Shown: positions 42,715 to 53,907, numbered from the stretch's first letter. The stretch: 64,000 nucleotides of DNA from Undaria pinnatifida (GCA_012845835.1 JABAKD010000018.1:10024179-10088178), one strand, 5' to 3'. Notes: generated by a model not told the origin, from the sequence alone. Numbers and translations: made by a program.

Positions 42715-44125
42715 AGCACTAGTGTAGCCAGAGTTGAGGTTTCTACATCGTGCGGGGCGGTATCGCCCCGGGGAATAACCTCTTGCGTGCCCGGTTCGTT
42801 GGATTCGTAGGCATATATACGGAACGATGTCTGACTCGGTGATGAGATTGTATCCTCTCCGGGGGGTGTGATGGCTTCACCCACCCCAGCCAATGGTGCA
42901 ATCGGGGTTAGGACTTCCACATACATAGTGCGGGGCCGTATCGTCTTTGAGGGGTCACCGTTTCCGTCCCCCGGTTCGTCAGACACGCAAGTGTATGGAA
43001 GGCCTTCTAATCCGGGCATGGGAACGTATCCTCCCCGGATGTCGCTAATTTTCACGAACCCGAGCCAATCAACATGTATCGATTGGGGTTGGGCTTTCCA
43101 CACCGTTCGGGAAGGTGTCGTCCCGAGGAATTGCCGTTTTCTGTCGTAGTCTCCTAGTCAGAGCTATGTATAGGAAAGTAAGGCTTTCTGATCCGGGCAT
43201 GGGAACGTATCTTCCCCGGGTGCCCCTGTTTTCACAAACCTAAATCAATCGGCAATCAGTCAACCAAATTAGAGTTTTCATACCATGTGGGATGGTACTG
43301 TCTCGGGGCGTCGCCGTTTTTGTCCACGATGCGTCGGAGTTGTAGATGTATCGGAGTATTTCTCATCCGGAGATGTTGCCGTATCCTCCCCGGGAGCATG
43401 CTCTGTCTTCATGAACCTCACCAAATCAGCGATCAGTCAGCAGAGTTGGGGTTTCCACACCGTGCGGGACGATTTCGTTCTGCGAGATCGTCGTTGTCGT
43501 CGAGATCCCGTTCGTCGGAATTGTAGGTGTATGAATATTTGGAAGGACTTATGATCCGAGGATGGTGTTTTATCATCCCCCGTTGTCGTTAGCGTCACGA
43601 ATCTCGGCCAATCAGCTACTATCCAATGTGGTTCCAAGAAGTTTCCACACCGTGCGGGGCGGTATCGTCCCGAGGGATCACCGCTTGTCACCGGTTCGTC
43701 GGAGTTGTATATGTATGGAAGGACGCCTGATCCCTGGATGTACCCGTATCCTCTCCGGGTGCTGCTGGCGTCACGGATCCCAGCCAATCAGCGGTCAGCC
43801 ACTAGGGTTGAGGTGTCCCCACCGTGCCGGACGGGGCCGTCCTGGAATATCACCGTACTTGCGTTCCCGGGTCATCGGTGTTGTAGATGTTTGTGATTCG
43901 GGGGTGGGGATGTTTCGTCCGCGGATTAAGCTGCCCCACGACCCTCAGCCAAACAGCGATCAGCCAATCAGTGTGGTTGGGGGGTTGACCATGTGCGAGG
44001 CGGTATCATCCCGAGGGATCTCCATTGTCGTCCCCGTTTCGTTGAGATCGTAGATATATGGATGATTAACTAACTCGGGGATGGGACTATACCCTCTCCG
44101 GGTGCGGCTGGACCATGATGGGATC
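42715..44125 (+). repeat. Satellite S, about eight units of 170-190 bp
   Basis: Units begin near 42735, 42918, 43097, 43274, 43448, 43638, 43807 and 43980 with GTTTCCACACCGTGCGGG(G/A)CGGTATCGTCCCGAGGGA. Next come CGGTTCGTCGGAGTTGTAG.TGTATGGAAGG, then GATCCGGGCATGGGAACGTATCC, CTCCCCGGGTG and CAGCCAATCAGCGATCAG. Units are strongly diverged. Spacing near nucleosome length is typical of satellites. Frames such as 42678-43103 (minus) and 43562-44053 (plus) are by-products. Confidence 0.85.
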
Positions 44126-45237
44126 TTGTCGCGCGCTCGGCGCCCCCGCCGTTGATCGGCGATGCGGGGGGGGGGGGGGGGGCTCGACCAATAGCGTGCC
44201 CGAAAAAATGGGGCTCGGAAAACACTGGGGGCGGAAGTCATTTGCCAATTGCCTAGTATACTACTATACGTTCGGCAGGTAATCCTCACTCGTACCCCGT
44301 TTCGACGAACAATGATGGTCGAGGTGTTGGGCCTACAGCAGAGGCTCCGGTGTCATAATGTTCGGGATCTGGGCGGACATGTTGACTTGAAACATGCTGC
44401 CACTTAGTAGGCATGCTCCGCGTAGATATTCCACGATTATCATCGCACGAAGCATGGATAAAACGCGTATGGGTACTTTGCAAGGTCTATAGCGTTGCCC
44501 TCATGAGCGCAAACACATGTGTATCTGTCTGTGGGCGGTCGTAACTTGATATAAAGTTTCGATAACTCAAGTAAAGTCCGTCGGGGATTACCGTATTTTC
44601 GACAAAATGGCTCGCTGGCTGTGGTCGACCCCCGATTTGCTGCGGCCGACCCTCGAGTTAGGTCGACGTGGGATCAGGGCGCTTGATAGACCCGGCCGGT
44701 GGCTAGTTGTGATGCACCCAGGTTCAGTCTGGGGGGCTCAGATGCGGAGTCCGTCGAGTCGTTGCGCTCTTTCGATAAAGCCAAATGAAGCTCTTCCTGT
44801 GGAGTCCCACACGGTCTACTCGTCCGATCCGCAGTTCGTTGTCATGTTTATCCTTTTTGGATCCTGGTTTCTGGTACCAGGCGCATACCAGTACGAAGTA
44901 CGTAGTGCACGTGGTACTACCCAGGGGGGTCATCGCACTACTACGTACATTGTAGACTATATACGTACTCTGCACCCTCCTCCGTTCCCTAAATTGTGAA
45001 TTGTATGATACATGACACATGTAAAAACCTTCGTCGACGTGACCGTAACGCAAAAAAAAACCAAACGCTTGAACGAAAAGCGGAGATATTGGGTGCCGGG
45101 TGGTTTCCGTCCAATCAACGTTCAGGTTGCTCATGACAGTTCTCCCGGAGTTTTGGACCAATAGGGATTCTCCCCGTCCAAATTTCCACGTGGGCGGGAA
45201 ACACGAGACTGGAGACTGCCGTTGTGTTCGTGCACAC
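44126..45237. other. Spacer, no gene supported
   Basis: An 18-base G tract at 44165-44182. A 292-codon minus-strand frame (44724-45602) passes through a CCCCCC/GGGGGG tract and low-complexity Ser stretch and has no domain. Confidence 0.4.
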
Positions 45238-45396
45238 ATGCGTACTGCCGCTGGAAGGAGACCAGCACTACTACTGCTGCTGCAGCTTCTGTTGCCACCT
45301 TCTTTGTGCAGTTTTGAAAAAACCCTGCCTGGCCGCCTTCGTCTTGTGGCGGGCAAGCACGGAGCCGCTGGTTGCTGCTTGGTTTCAAAACTTGGG
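45238..45396 (+). CDS. Possible first exon with signal peptide
   Basis: ATG at 45238 opens MRTAAGRRPALLLLLQLLLP and continues PSLCSFEKTLPGRL: a basic n-region, a Leu-rich core of about 14 residues and a small-residue end, the layout of a secretory signal peptide. The frame runs 53 codons to a strong donor, GGG/gtaagt, at 45397. No second exon could be assigned with confidence (45643-45922 is open but unconvincing). The Leu run partly reflects a CTG/CTA repeat, so chance is a real alternative. Confidence 0.3.
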
Positions 45397-46328
45397 GTAA
45401 GTGTGTTGTTCTGTTTAGCTTTTTTTGGTTTTTGAATGTTGCGTGTGCTTGTTCGGGCAGGCTGTCTGTGCGTGAACAGACAGCCTCCTTCCAGCCTTCT
45501 GTCGGCAGGGGGGGGGGGGGGGGGCGAGCTAACGGCATACACCAGACGCCCAGTCGGTAACACCGTTTCGTGGCAAACGTAGGTGACCCTTGCTTGATTC
45601 AAGGCGGCATTCTCTTTGCCTTTGTATGGTTGTAAGAGGAGGTTCGGCTATACGAACTGGGTAGCGCGCGCCGTTTTGACTTCGACACCTAGTTTCTGCT
45701 TGCTTGACGCAAAATTACGGAGCAGCATTCTCGCGTTGCTACCTCCCGATCATCCTCCTGTGTCGCGTTGCAAGCCCCCCCGGCGTAGGCCTAGACTTTC
45801 GGTATCATCGGGCGTAGTTAGTGAACAAATCGCGGCCCGCGTGTACACGCGGATGCGATGCCGAGCGCCTCTCATTCATGCAGACGATGTTCCTACAAGA
45901 AAAACTTCAAATGCGTTAGCTGTGAGTTCGACCGATCGAGTGGCCGACACTCAGCTTTGCCAAAGCTGGGTGATATGTCTTGGGGTAGCAGCAACGTTTT
46001 CGTCTCTGTTCGTCCTTATCCCCCTCCGGGATCTGAGATCTGAAAATAACGTTGCTTGAAGGGGCGTGGTGTGCGCAAACAAAAACTCTTTGTTGTGTTC
46101 TTTTTTTCGTGTCTGGGTCCCGACGAGCAAACAAATGAAAAGATCCCGACAGCCTCCAAAACTATCTGCAGCAGCAAGCAAGATTAGACTAGTTTAGTAG
46201 TATGAGCATCAGCAGGAACAAATATGTGTTTGTTTTTTTTCACCGAACAATATGACCCCTCCCATCATGAAAAAACTCACCCACATAGTATATTACAAGT
46301 AAGTACAAACAAAACGCAGCTTGCAAAG
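45397..46328. other. Putative intron and spacer
   Basis: 45616-46059 is open for 147 codons. In another phase near 45871-45930 a CRRCSYKKNFKCVSC peptide (C-X2-C-X7-C-X2-C) could be a zinc-binding remnant. Neither is supported by splice sites I trust. Confidence 0.3.
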
Positions 46329-46388
46329 ATGAGTATTGAGCCGAAATTCGTCGAACTCACGGCTGACGTCCTTGAAGTATTTTTATAA
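46329..46388 (+). CDS. LTA micro-ORF, copy E (19 codons)
   Basis: The leader GCAGCTTGCAAAG is kept directly before ATG 46329, but the upstream repeat is otherwise different. The product MSIEPKFVELTADVLEVFL differs from copies B and D almost only by like-for-like replacements (E for D, V for F or I, D for G), ending in a hydrophobic tail and TAA. Strongest hint in the window that the peptide, not only the DNA, was conserved. Confidence 0.4.
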   Translation: MSIEPKFVELTADVLEVFL

Positions 46389-47179
46389 AAACATGTACCA
46401 GGTACGTATCATCTAGATCTATCTGTTCGAAGTTTCGGCGTTTTAGCACACACACACACGTTGATGAATAGTCTAAGTGGATATTCTTCTCCTTTCAACC
46501 ATCCTCCCCCCTGTACCTCTACACGGCTACTACAACTGCTACTACTGCTGCTGTACCACATGAATGACATCATGGCATGGCACATGCATGGCACCTGCTG
46601 CTGTGTCTTGTTTTTATCCGAGTGCGTTTATACTCGACTAGTCTGTACGTATCAGGTATGCTATTTAGACTATACGCACAGAGATACCACCGAAATGCTG
46701 GACCACCAGGTACCTGGTATGAACCAGCACGTACGGAGGGTGCTGCTACTTATGGGAATGCTTATTAAATAGACTACCTGTGCTCTTGCACATATCAGGG
46801 TTACAAACAGCAGCAGCAGTATACCGGCATTCACATGAACAGCGGTAACACGCAATGGCCCTTTCCCCTAGATACAACATTCATCATTTCTATAGGAAAC
46901 CCTAAATAATGTCATCGCTCGAAGGTACGTAGCTACGCTGCGGCTATGCATATAGTTATTATGCTATATCCTGCCGTGCGGCCTGCTGCAACAGTGGCGA
47001 TGACGACTTGGCTAGCCAATGAGTCCAAGCACGCTGGTGTGCGCGAGTGCTTCGACCCGTCTGTCGATCTCCCCGCTGGCCAAGCCCGCAGCACCTTTGA
47101 CAAAGCACGGCTGTTTTTTTTCCTGAATCTTCTTCAGTGTCCGAGATTGGGAGGGCCCGGGATGGCAAATTTCGATGCA
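46389..47179. other. Spacer, no gene supported
   Basis: 46946-47482 is open for 178 codons but its right half is a decayed SINE, so it is not a gene. Palindromic GTACCAGGTAC and CCAGGTACCTGG words occur near 46393 and 46707. CATGGCATGGCACATGCATGGCA lies near 46572-46594. Confidence 0.45.
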
Positions 47180-47380
47180 AATCGACCTGCAGTGGAAATG
47201 ACGAACCCCACCCTGTTTGCAATAAAACGAAGGCGAGTGAATTACCGGGAGGGGCAAGAAGGGACGATACGTGTGACCACGGCTTGTCCAGAAGGCCGTC
47301 GTTGCGAGGGTAAAACCTTCAAAACGAGCGAGTTGACTTGGTCTGTCTGTACGAAAAAAAAAGTGAAAACCGATCGGATT
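47180..47380 (+). mobile_element. Diverged 3-prime part of SINE V
   Basis: GTGACCACGGCTTGTCCAGAAG and the preceding AAGAAGGGACGA block match the end of the intact copies. The tail is a short A run near 47356. The head is lost or too diverged. Confidence 0.55.
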
Positions 47381-47527
47381 TCGACACCCCGTGTGCAGCA
47401 CCGAACAGCTTGCCGGGTACTTCGAAGTACTTACTACTGTAATTGGGTAACGTACGTACCTACCTGCGGTACACCTGCGTAAAATACCCGGGTGTGCACC
47501 CGTACTCGGCACGTAGTACCTATACCC

Positions 47528-47836
47528 GGTCGCCCCGGTAGCGTATCAGGTTATCCTCGAGCCTGGTATCTCGGTCAGTTTCGTGAGTTCGAATCCCCCC
47601 GAGTGCATGCTCGCATAAATTCGTGGGGACTTTTTCTCTTGTGCACAAATTGACTTGCGGAAAGCGCGAGAGCGTGAGTTAGCAACACACTCGATGAAAA
47701 ATCGAAGAGCAGTGGGAGGAGTGCTGAACCCTATGCGCGATAAAAATTGAAGGCAAGAACCGGGGGGGGGAAAGGGACGACACATGTGACCACGGCTTGT
47801 CCAGAAGCTGGAAAGTAGAATGTGTGAAAAAAAATA
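47528..47836 (+). mobile_element. tRNA-derived SINE V, copy 1
   Basis: The head GGTCGCCCCGGTAGCGTATC to GAGTTCGAATCCCCCCG keeps RNA polymerase III promoter boxes: an A-box-like TAGCGTATCAGG and a B box GAGTTCGAATCC (47585-47596), about 40 bases apart. The body is unrelated to tRNA (CGGAAAGCGCGAGAGCGTGA, TCGATGAAAAATCGA hairpin) and it ends in an A-rich tail. Three near-full copies in the window. Confidence 0.85.
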
Positions 47837-48204
47837 ATACTCCGGAGTAATAAATAAGGTAGGCTATCAATAGGTGCGACCGTCTATAGCTTGGCCTAAA
47901 CGTAAGTTGCATTAAGAATGGCCTCACAAATCTTACATGATTGTTGGTGCTATCAAAATTGATAGGTACCTGGCATGATGATACGGTTAGGTACGCACAC
48001 AGCCCCAAAACTTACTCGTCCGGTACATGTATAGACTACCCGTTGAAGAAATGAAATGCGACCTCATACCTTCTGCCTTACCTAACGAGCTCCAATACTT
48101 ATGTAAGTGCTACCTACTGCTGTAACCTTGGGTGCGGCCCCTGATACTTGCCTATCTAGTCTATGCTTCCCCTAACTTTTGGTGTGGGGCTCATAGAACA
48201 CGTA

Positions 48205-48360
48205 CTTCGAAGTACGTGTGCAAAAATGGCATGCCATGGCAACGCCGTGGCACGTCTTGTTGCAGCACCATGGCAATGCCATGTCGCATGATGGTTCAGG
48301 GTATTGCCGTGGCATGCCATGAGAATTGCTATGGTACATGCCATAGCACCCGTCCAAAAC
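48205..48360 (+). repeat. Cluster of ATGGCA/TGCCAT palindromes
   Basis: GGCATGCCATGGCA, CCATGGCAATGCCATG, GTGGCATGCCATGAG and ATGGTACATGCCATAG lie within 130 bases. Just before them ACGTACTTCGAAGTACGTG is a perfect palindrome (about 48199-48217). Confidence 0.75.
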
Positions 48361-48430
48361 ATGTACCAGGTAAGACATCCCCCGTAGACGGCGAGGACTT
48401 CGGGCGCAGAAATAATTTTGAACGCTTAGC

Positions 48431-48748
48431 TTGAAACGGTGTTTTATGTGGACACATCGTCTTGAAAAAACTACCCGAATGTGGCCAACACCGTACAAAC
48501 CAAAACGCGAAAACTCCGAAGGATCCCCTGGAGATGAGAGTTTTGACGAAATTCTCTATCTCACAGCAGAGGTGTCATTTTTTTTCATATTTAAAATGAT
48601 AACGGGTCTACTGACTGTTGTTGTAGGTATACCTCTCACCCGAAGGGGCGCAAGCACTCTGAGAAGTGAGAAGGGCGAACGACCCCGATTCGGTCGGGCT
48701 CTGGGTCAAAACGCGCGACAGCGCTTAGTTACGTACACTATAGTCTAA
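48431..48748 (+). CDS. ORF containing LTA motif, copy F (105 codons)
   Basis: An open frame from ATG 48431 with a basic N-terminus, then DESFDEILYLTAEVSFFFIF at residues about 35-54, matching the LTA family in order (SFD-x-I-x-x-LTA-x-V, then aromatic residues). It continues with KMITGLLTVVVGIPLT, a hydrophobic stretch that could span a membrane, and a basic tail. The nucleotide leader of the other copies is absent (GGAGATGAG only), so the match is mainly at peptide level. No known family. Confidence 0.4.
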   Translation: MKRCFMWTHRLEKTTRMWPTPYKPKRENSEGSPGDESFDEILYLTAEVSFFFIFKMITGLLTVVVGIPLTRRGASTLRSEKGERPRFGRALGQNARQRLVTYTIV

Positions 48749-49796
48749 GTAAGAATTTCGGACAAGTTTGTCGGATTTCCGAATCCTCTTGAAGAGGTCT
48801 CACAGAGAACTTGCAGAATCGGAATTCGATTTTCACTTTTCGCTATTTAATTGTCTCTGATTGGTCGAAATGTAATCCATCCGCTTGACTGTACGGCTGT
48901 GAGTCGGCAGTCACGTCAAAAACACTAATCGCTACGAGTACACGTGGCGAAAAGGGCTATGCTCGTGGCTGACTTTAGTTGGCATGTCGGCTGGCGAGCT
49001 GAAAAAATGGTCTCATCTTGGACCATGTTTCACAGGCAGTCTGTTTGGTGGTAGATTAAATTAACTGAGGAAAAATGAGACGAGGCGAATTACACATCTA
49101 GTCTACCTGTCTGATACGAAGTCACGAAATAGAAGTAACTTATCATGGTACGCCATTCCATCGAAGAACAGAAGCCTGTGGCTTTTCGGGAAGGAGGTGT
49201 AAATGTCCATTCGTAGCGATTCGGGGACAAAATACGTACGTATCTCGCCGTGAACAAGCCCTTCCTACAAATAAGGAACTCAAACAAGTCGGATGCCGGT
49301 ACCTACGGAAACCGAGTGATTATTAGTCCGACTAATAGTCGGTGATTTAAGTTGTGCTGACTCGCAACTCTATACCTTGTTTCACGAGAGCACTGTGATC
49401 GGCTTGTCGAACCGCTTGATATCCGAAAACGAAATCGGGTTGTTGTTGCTCTCACCTTATGAGTACGCGGGTCACCCGTAGTACTCCTCCAACCCGTTTG
49501 GTTGCGCCGGAAAATCTCAATCTCGTGTCACCGGCGACGGGTTCGGGGTTCACTTTCACAGTAACCCGATAGCCCGTTTGTGAAGGGTTTTGCCAGGGTA
49601 AACCTCTACCAGGCTAAAATTGGCATATCAAGGCCAAAAGCGAGGCCTTCATGAACCCGAAAATATCAACATCCTCTACATTACATGATGTTTTCAATAA
49701 AAAATAAAAAAATAATCAACGGATTTAGTTGCAAGTTTGCGTGTTTCTCGCGCGTGTTACGGGCTGTATATGGGTTTGTATCTCCTCGTGAAGGAT
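48749..49796. other. Spacer, nothing recognised
   Basis: Single-copy looking DNA, no supported frame. Confidence 0.4.
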
Positions 49797-50102
49797 TTTT
49801 TTTTTTTTTTGCACACACTTTTTCTTTCCAGCTTCCGGACAAGCCGTGGTCACAAGTGTCGTCCCTTCTCCCCCCCGGTTCTTGCCTACAAATTTTATCG
49901 CGCATAGGGTTCAGCAATCCCACTGCTCGTCGATTTTTCATCGAGTGTTGCTAACTCACGCACTCGCGCTTTCCGCAAATCAATTTGTGCGCAAGAAAAA
50001 GTCCCAACGAATTTATACGAATATGCACTCGACGGGGCTCGAACTCACGAAACTGACCTATACCAGGCTCAAGGATAACCTGATACGCCACCGGGGCGAC
50101 CG
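49797..50102 (-). mobile_element. tRNA-derived SINE V, copy 2
   Basis: Inverse complement of copy 1 at high identity, with a poly(T) start (49797-49812) that is the A tail read backwards. The B-box region reads GGCTCGAACTC here. Confidence 0.85.
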
Positions 50103-50301
50103 GTCATATAGGTCGGCGACTCCCATTAGTGCTACGAGCTATTATTAATAATACGGCCAGGGTCAACAGGGTGATACAAAGACGTGAGTCTTTAAATCAC
50201 TCTCCGCACAGAAAATACAGCAGTAGGCTATATTTAATCACTCTTCGAACGAAAATCTATAAAAAAGAGAATCTTTGATCGCAATATTGCAATATGGTAT
50301 C

Positions 50302-50441
50302 TTTTTTTTTTTTTTTTTTATCCTCCGGCGGATGGGGAAAAATAAAGCTTAAGCTCACCACACTTCCACGTACTTACATACGCGTCGTGTGTCGATTTAA
50401 CTCAGCTGCTTTCGCAGCCCAGCGCTAGCTGGCGCACCCTT
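50302..50441 (-). mobile_element. SINE-like element K, copy 3
   Basis: Inverse of copy 1, with an 18-base poly(T) at 50302-50319, then ATCCTCCGGCGGAT, the AAGCTTAAGCTCACC block and AGGGTGCGCC at the far end. The best preserved copy. Confidence 0.8.
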
Positions 50442-50727
50442 CGGGTCCCATTGTAGGTATAGCGTAAGCTGTCCCTATCAGTGGTCTTCGTTACAACCCC
50501 GGCAGCGCAAGCTGCCGTTGTATACGGATGCGTGTGTATGTCGACCCGGCCTGTCCCCTGAGGGTCAGTTTCGGTAATATGGTATCATACGTGCTGCAGT
50601 CTGCAGTAGACTTAGACTGCTGTCGTTGTGCTCTTTACGGGTTGAATAGATCGTCCTCTGGGCTAACCCAATGCCCGGGGCTGTTCCCTGTCACCAACGC
50701 TATTCGTGTTCCTTCCCCAATCAATAG
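50442..50727. other. Spacer left of the large gene
   Basis: Ends in a pyrimidine-rich tract and CAATAG acceptor used to define the first exon seen. Earlier exons of the gene may lie left of the SINEs but were not recognised. Confidence 0.4.
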
Positions 50728-50885
50728 GGGTGCGAAGTATGGAAGGAAGGCAGGTACCGCGGTCTGCCAGAGAGCGCCACCCGCGGCCGGTTACAGCAGT
50801 GACACCATGCCTGGAGGAGCTGGACCGACGAGAGCGGTTGCGATCCAAGTTAGCATGGGAGAGGGTCGCAAAGGCACATCAGGAG
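50728..50885 (+). CDS. Exon a of the large gene
   Basis: The 3-prime half is a charged helix, CLEELDRRERLRSKLAWERV then AKAHQE, ending in phase 0 at GAG/gtgagc. The acceptor choice (AATAG at 50726-50727) is the weaker end; CTGCCAG near 50770 is an alternative. Confidence 0.6.
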
Positions 50886-52813
50886 GTGAGCGCGACTATC
50901 TGACCCTTCGTCGTTCGTGTAATGCAGCATGTGGTACACCTGCTGCTCCTGGTTAATAGTTGTGGACATCGAACGAGAACCAAGGTGAAGCAAGGGCAGC
51001 AGGTGGATTACAGCGATAATAAGCCAGAAATAGGTTCAGAATGGAGGTGTAGTTCGTGCATTCAGAGTTCCGTCTTATTCAGGTCTTCCTTGTTTTCTTG
51101 TGCTACTTTCTGGGATTGTTCACGAGTGGTAGACGATAATGATTATGCCGCACATGATCGGATGGAAAACACAGTAGTAACAATCTAGTTCGATCCACTT
51201 AATGCCGATAAAAAACGAAAAACCTAATCGATACAATTTCGACAGTTGATGCCCTGAGATATACTCCCGGAGTATGATAATATGTTGCACGTTGGAATAA
51301 TTCGCTCAGTATGTACCAGCGAAAAAAGCACGGGGATGCCAGGGGATGGAGCAGCGCACACCGCGTTAAACGCAATACATCGAAAGTTCGATATTTAAAT
51401 GTATAGACTATGCGTTCGACGTAATATATGTCCTAGTTCCATGTTCGATATATCGAAAAAATCGACACGGTATCCAACACTTCGACTCGACGTTAAATTT
51501 TGAAACTTCTCACGCTTTTTGGAGGACACGTTTCTTGAATTTAGAGTGGGATAAGTATATCAGTTGTAAAATCTGCCGTGCGTTGCGTTCGACCGTTGTC
51601 GCCCTGTTTTACATTGTCTCACCATGCGGTGCTCCTATAATTCGGGCATCGTCTACTAACGATGAAATGCGCGAGCCAGCATACCGTCTACCGGTACGGC
51701 TGTATTACACGGCGTCACGTAACCCCTTTGAAGAGTCGGAGAAAAAGTGTTTAGAACATGTGAGGATTACCTTTGGGACTTGAGAGCGAAAAACACATAC
51801 GAAAAAAAGGCGACAGTTACAACATCGGCCGAGCGAAGTAGCCACGCGCTAATGGGTAAGAGGTGTATTCGAAGTGCAACGGAGGCAGAAGCAGGGCATA
51901 CGCTCAGCATGATGATACTTGTATGGTTGCACTTCATTCCTGCCTGTTGTAACAGGTTGATAAGATCAAGAAAATGTTGCTTTTTAGCCCGCTGCATCAT
52001 GCTATGGTTGGGCCCGAAAACGGCTGGGCTAACTCTGTTGGGATTAGGAACCCTTTAGGATTAAGACCCGGAGATAGCAACAACACAAAAGACAAGTTTG
52101 GTCATATCATTATTGACTGTCTACGGGTACTCGTACAGCAATATTGTGAGCGCGCAGAAGAGAGAATAGGATCATGCTGCGCCTGCCTATGTCGTGTATA
52201 TGATTTGTTGAATTATTGTCCGGATACACCAATTTACCATCTCCGTACCGAGCAGTGGCCGATGCTGTAACCGTCACTTTTACCCCTTCATGTCCCAAAG
52301 AGCTCAGACTTGGAATTGCCGCAACGATTCATACCGAACGTTTTCTGTTGATTGGGATTGCCTGGAATACGTCGTAGACGTTTGTGTTCGGGTGCTGTGT
52401 GTTTATTCGCGATTGTCCGGGCACCTGATTTTGGAGGCTGTCCCACCATTCACCGGGACCCCTTACTTCTCAAATAATTGGTCGTCTTTTCTGGATCTCT
52501 ACGAGCTCAGAACTCATGTTTGTCGGTCGTTGTACCTGGGCCCCCACACGTTAGAATATCAGAACCCTTAACCCCGTTACATACCGCCTTTTGGTTGATC
52601 AACCTCATACCCCCCAAAAAAATATACCCCGTGGCTTTCTTTATGAGCCGCTTAATCCCCAATCCCGCCCTGCTACATACCGCCATGCATTGATCAACGG
52701 CACGACTCCCGACCCGACCTGCTATTTTTGTAGCCCTCCCCTGCCATATTCCGCCTTTTCAGTGATCAGCCGCATGACCCGTGACTCTGCCCCCTGCTAT
52801 CTACCGCTTGTTC
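50886..52813 (+). other. Intron a-b, with triplicated 3-prime region
   Basis: Just before the acceptor (TTGTTCCAG) three related 85-105 base segments follow each other (about 52575, 52668, 52748). Each has TACATACCGCC or TATTCCGCC, then TTGATCAAC/GTGATCAGC and a C-rich stretch. Frames elsewhere in the intron (51535-52693) lack support. Confidence 0.55.
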
Positions 52814-53841
52814 CAGAAACGCGAAATACGCGAAGCTTCCGTGCGAAGGAAGGCTAACGCCAAAATTTTCTCCGACCGCGCCAGGGACGACAACGCCGTC
52901 CGCTTGGCGAGAAGCGCCGCGCGATCTCGCAGCGTGCACCTGGCAGGCGACGACTCTAGGCGCGGCGTGAGAGGAAGGGGCTGGGGGGGGGAGCGAGGAG
53001 GAGGAGGGGGGAGAGGAGGTGGGAGGGGGGGAGAAGCAAGGGGAGGAGGAGGAGGAAAAGGTGGAGAAGGAAGGGGTGGAGGAGGAGGAGGAGGAGGAGG
53101 AGGAGGAGGAGGAGGAGGAGGGAGGAACGTGGGAGGCCACTCGCGGGTGCGGTCTTCCCCCCCCGGCCAAGCGTCGCGGTGGGCGCGAGAGCGTTGCATT
53201 GTTGATTCCGTCGTAGATAGCGCTGCCGCAGTCGCCGCCGACGGTTCTAGATGTCGGGGAGGCGGAGGTGGGGGCGGAGGTGCTGACACTGGTGGGGACG
53301 TCCGCAAGGACCGTATTCAGAGCCAGCTTCCGGTGGGTGTGGGAGCGAACTTCAGATCGGGCCGGGTCGCGTTCGGGTCGACGGCGGCGCCTACGCAAGC
53401 CACTTCTAGGTCTCGCTCGGTCTCACACCAGCGGCGACAGAGCGAGATGGCCCGGGCGGGCGGCGGTGGCGGCGGTGTCGATGTTGGTTCTGGTGGTGCT
53501 GGTGGCGTTGGTGTTGGCGGTGGTTGTGTCGGTAGTGGAACTCGCCGCAGTCGCAACCCCTCCCACCCGCCCCCTCGCCGCCCCTCACGATCCCGCTCGG
53601 CTCTCCTGGCCGAGCCCGCGGTGGGTCAAACCTGCGAGGGGGAATCCCGACAGCATACCCTGGGGCGTCGCGCCCTCGATGGCGGCGTCAGCAGTGGTGG
53701 TGTTGGCCGTGGCGGCGGTATTGGTGATCGTGGTACCGGCATGGATCGTCGTGGTGGTGGTAGTGCTGCGACATCACGCCGTCGGTCGGTGGAGAACAAG
53801 GCGGCCACGTGGGACGCCCGAGAGAAGGAACAGCAGGAGCG
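52814..53841 (+). CDS. Exon b of the large gene
   Basis: 342 codons plus two bases. It starts with a helix continuing exon a (KREIREASVRRKANAKIF), then a Gly/Glu/Arg tract coded by (GGA)n/(GAG)n at 53000-53125 that is a coding microsatellite and probably length-variable. A Gly/Val/Ser-rich middle and the helix WDAREKEQQER follow at the donor. The proline-rich antisense frames are shadows. Confidence 0.7.
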
Positions 53842-53907
53842 GTGAGTGGCGGAATCGAGGCTGCGGTCGGGGGGGGCATGTTAAGGGGGGGGGGGGTACT
53901 CATTTTG

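Noticed and set aside
42678-44053. Frames of 116-163 codons over the satellite
   Set aside because: They follow the repeat units in shifting phases and carry no common peptide.
44724-45602. 292-codon minus-strand frame
   Set aside because: Crosses a G/C homopolymer and a Ser-repeat, has no domain, and overlaps a more plausible signal-peptide exon on the plus strand.
46946-47482. 178-codon plus-strand frame
   Set aside because: Its right half is a decayed SINE in sense direction; the remaining part has no motif.
47528-47600. tRNA gene
   Set aside because: Promoter boxes are present but acceptor-stem pairing is missing and the sequence continues into a SINE body with an A tail.
52766-53398. 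Proline-rich minus-strand frames of 168-210 codons
   Set aside because: Antisense shadows of exon b; the plus strand has phase-consistent splice sites and charged helices.
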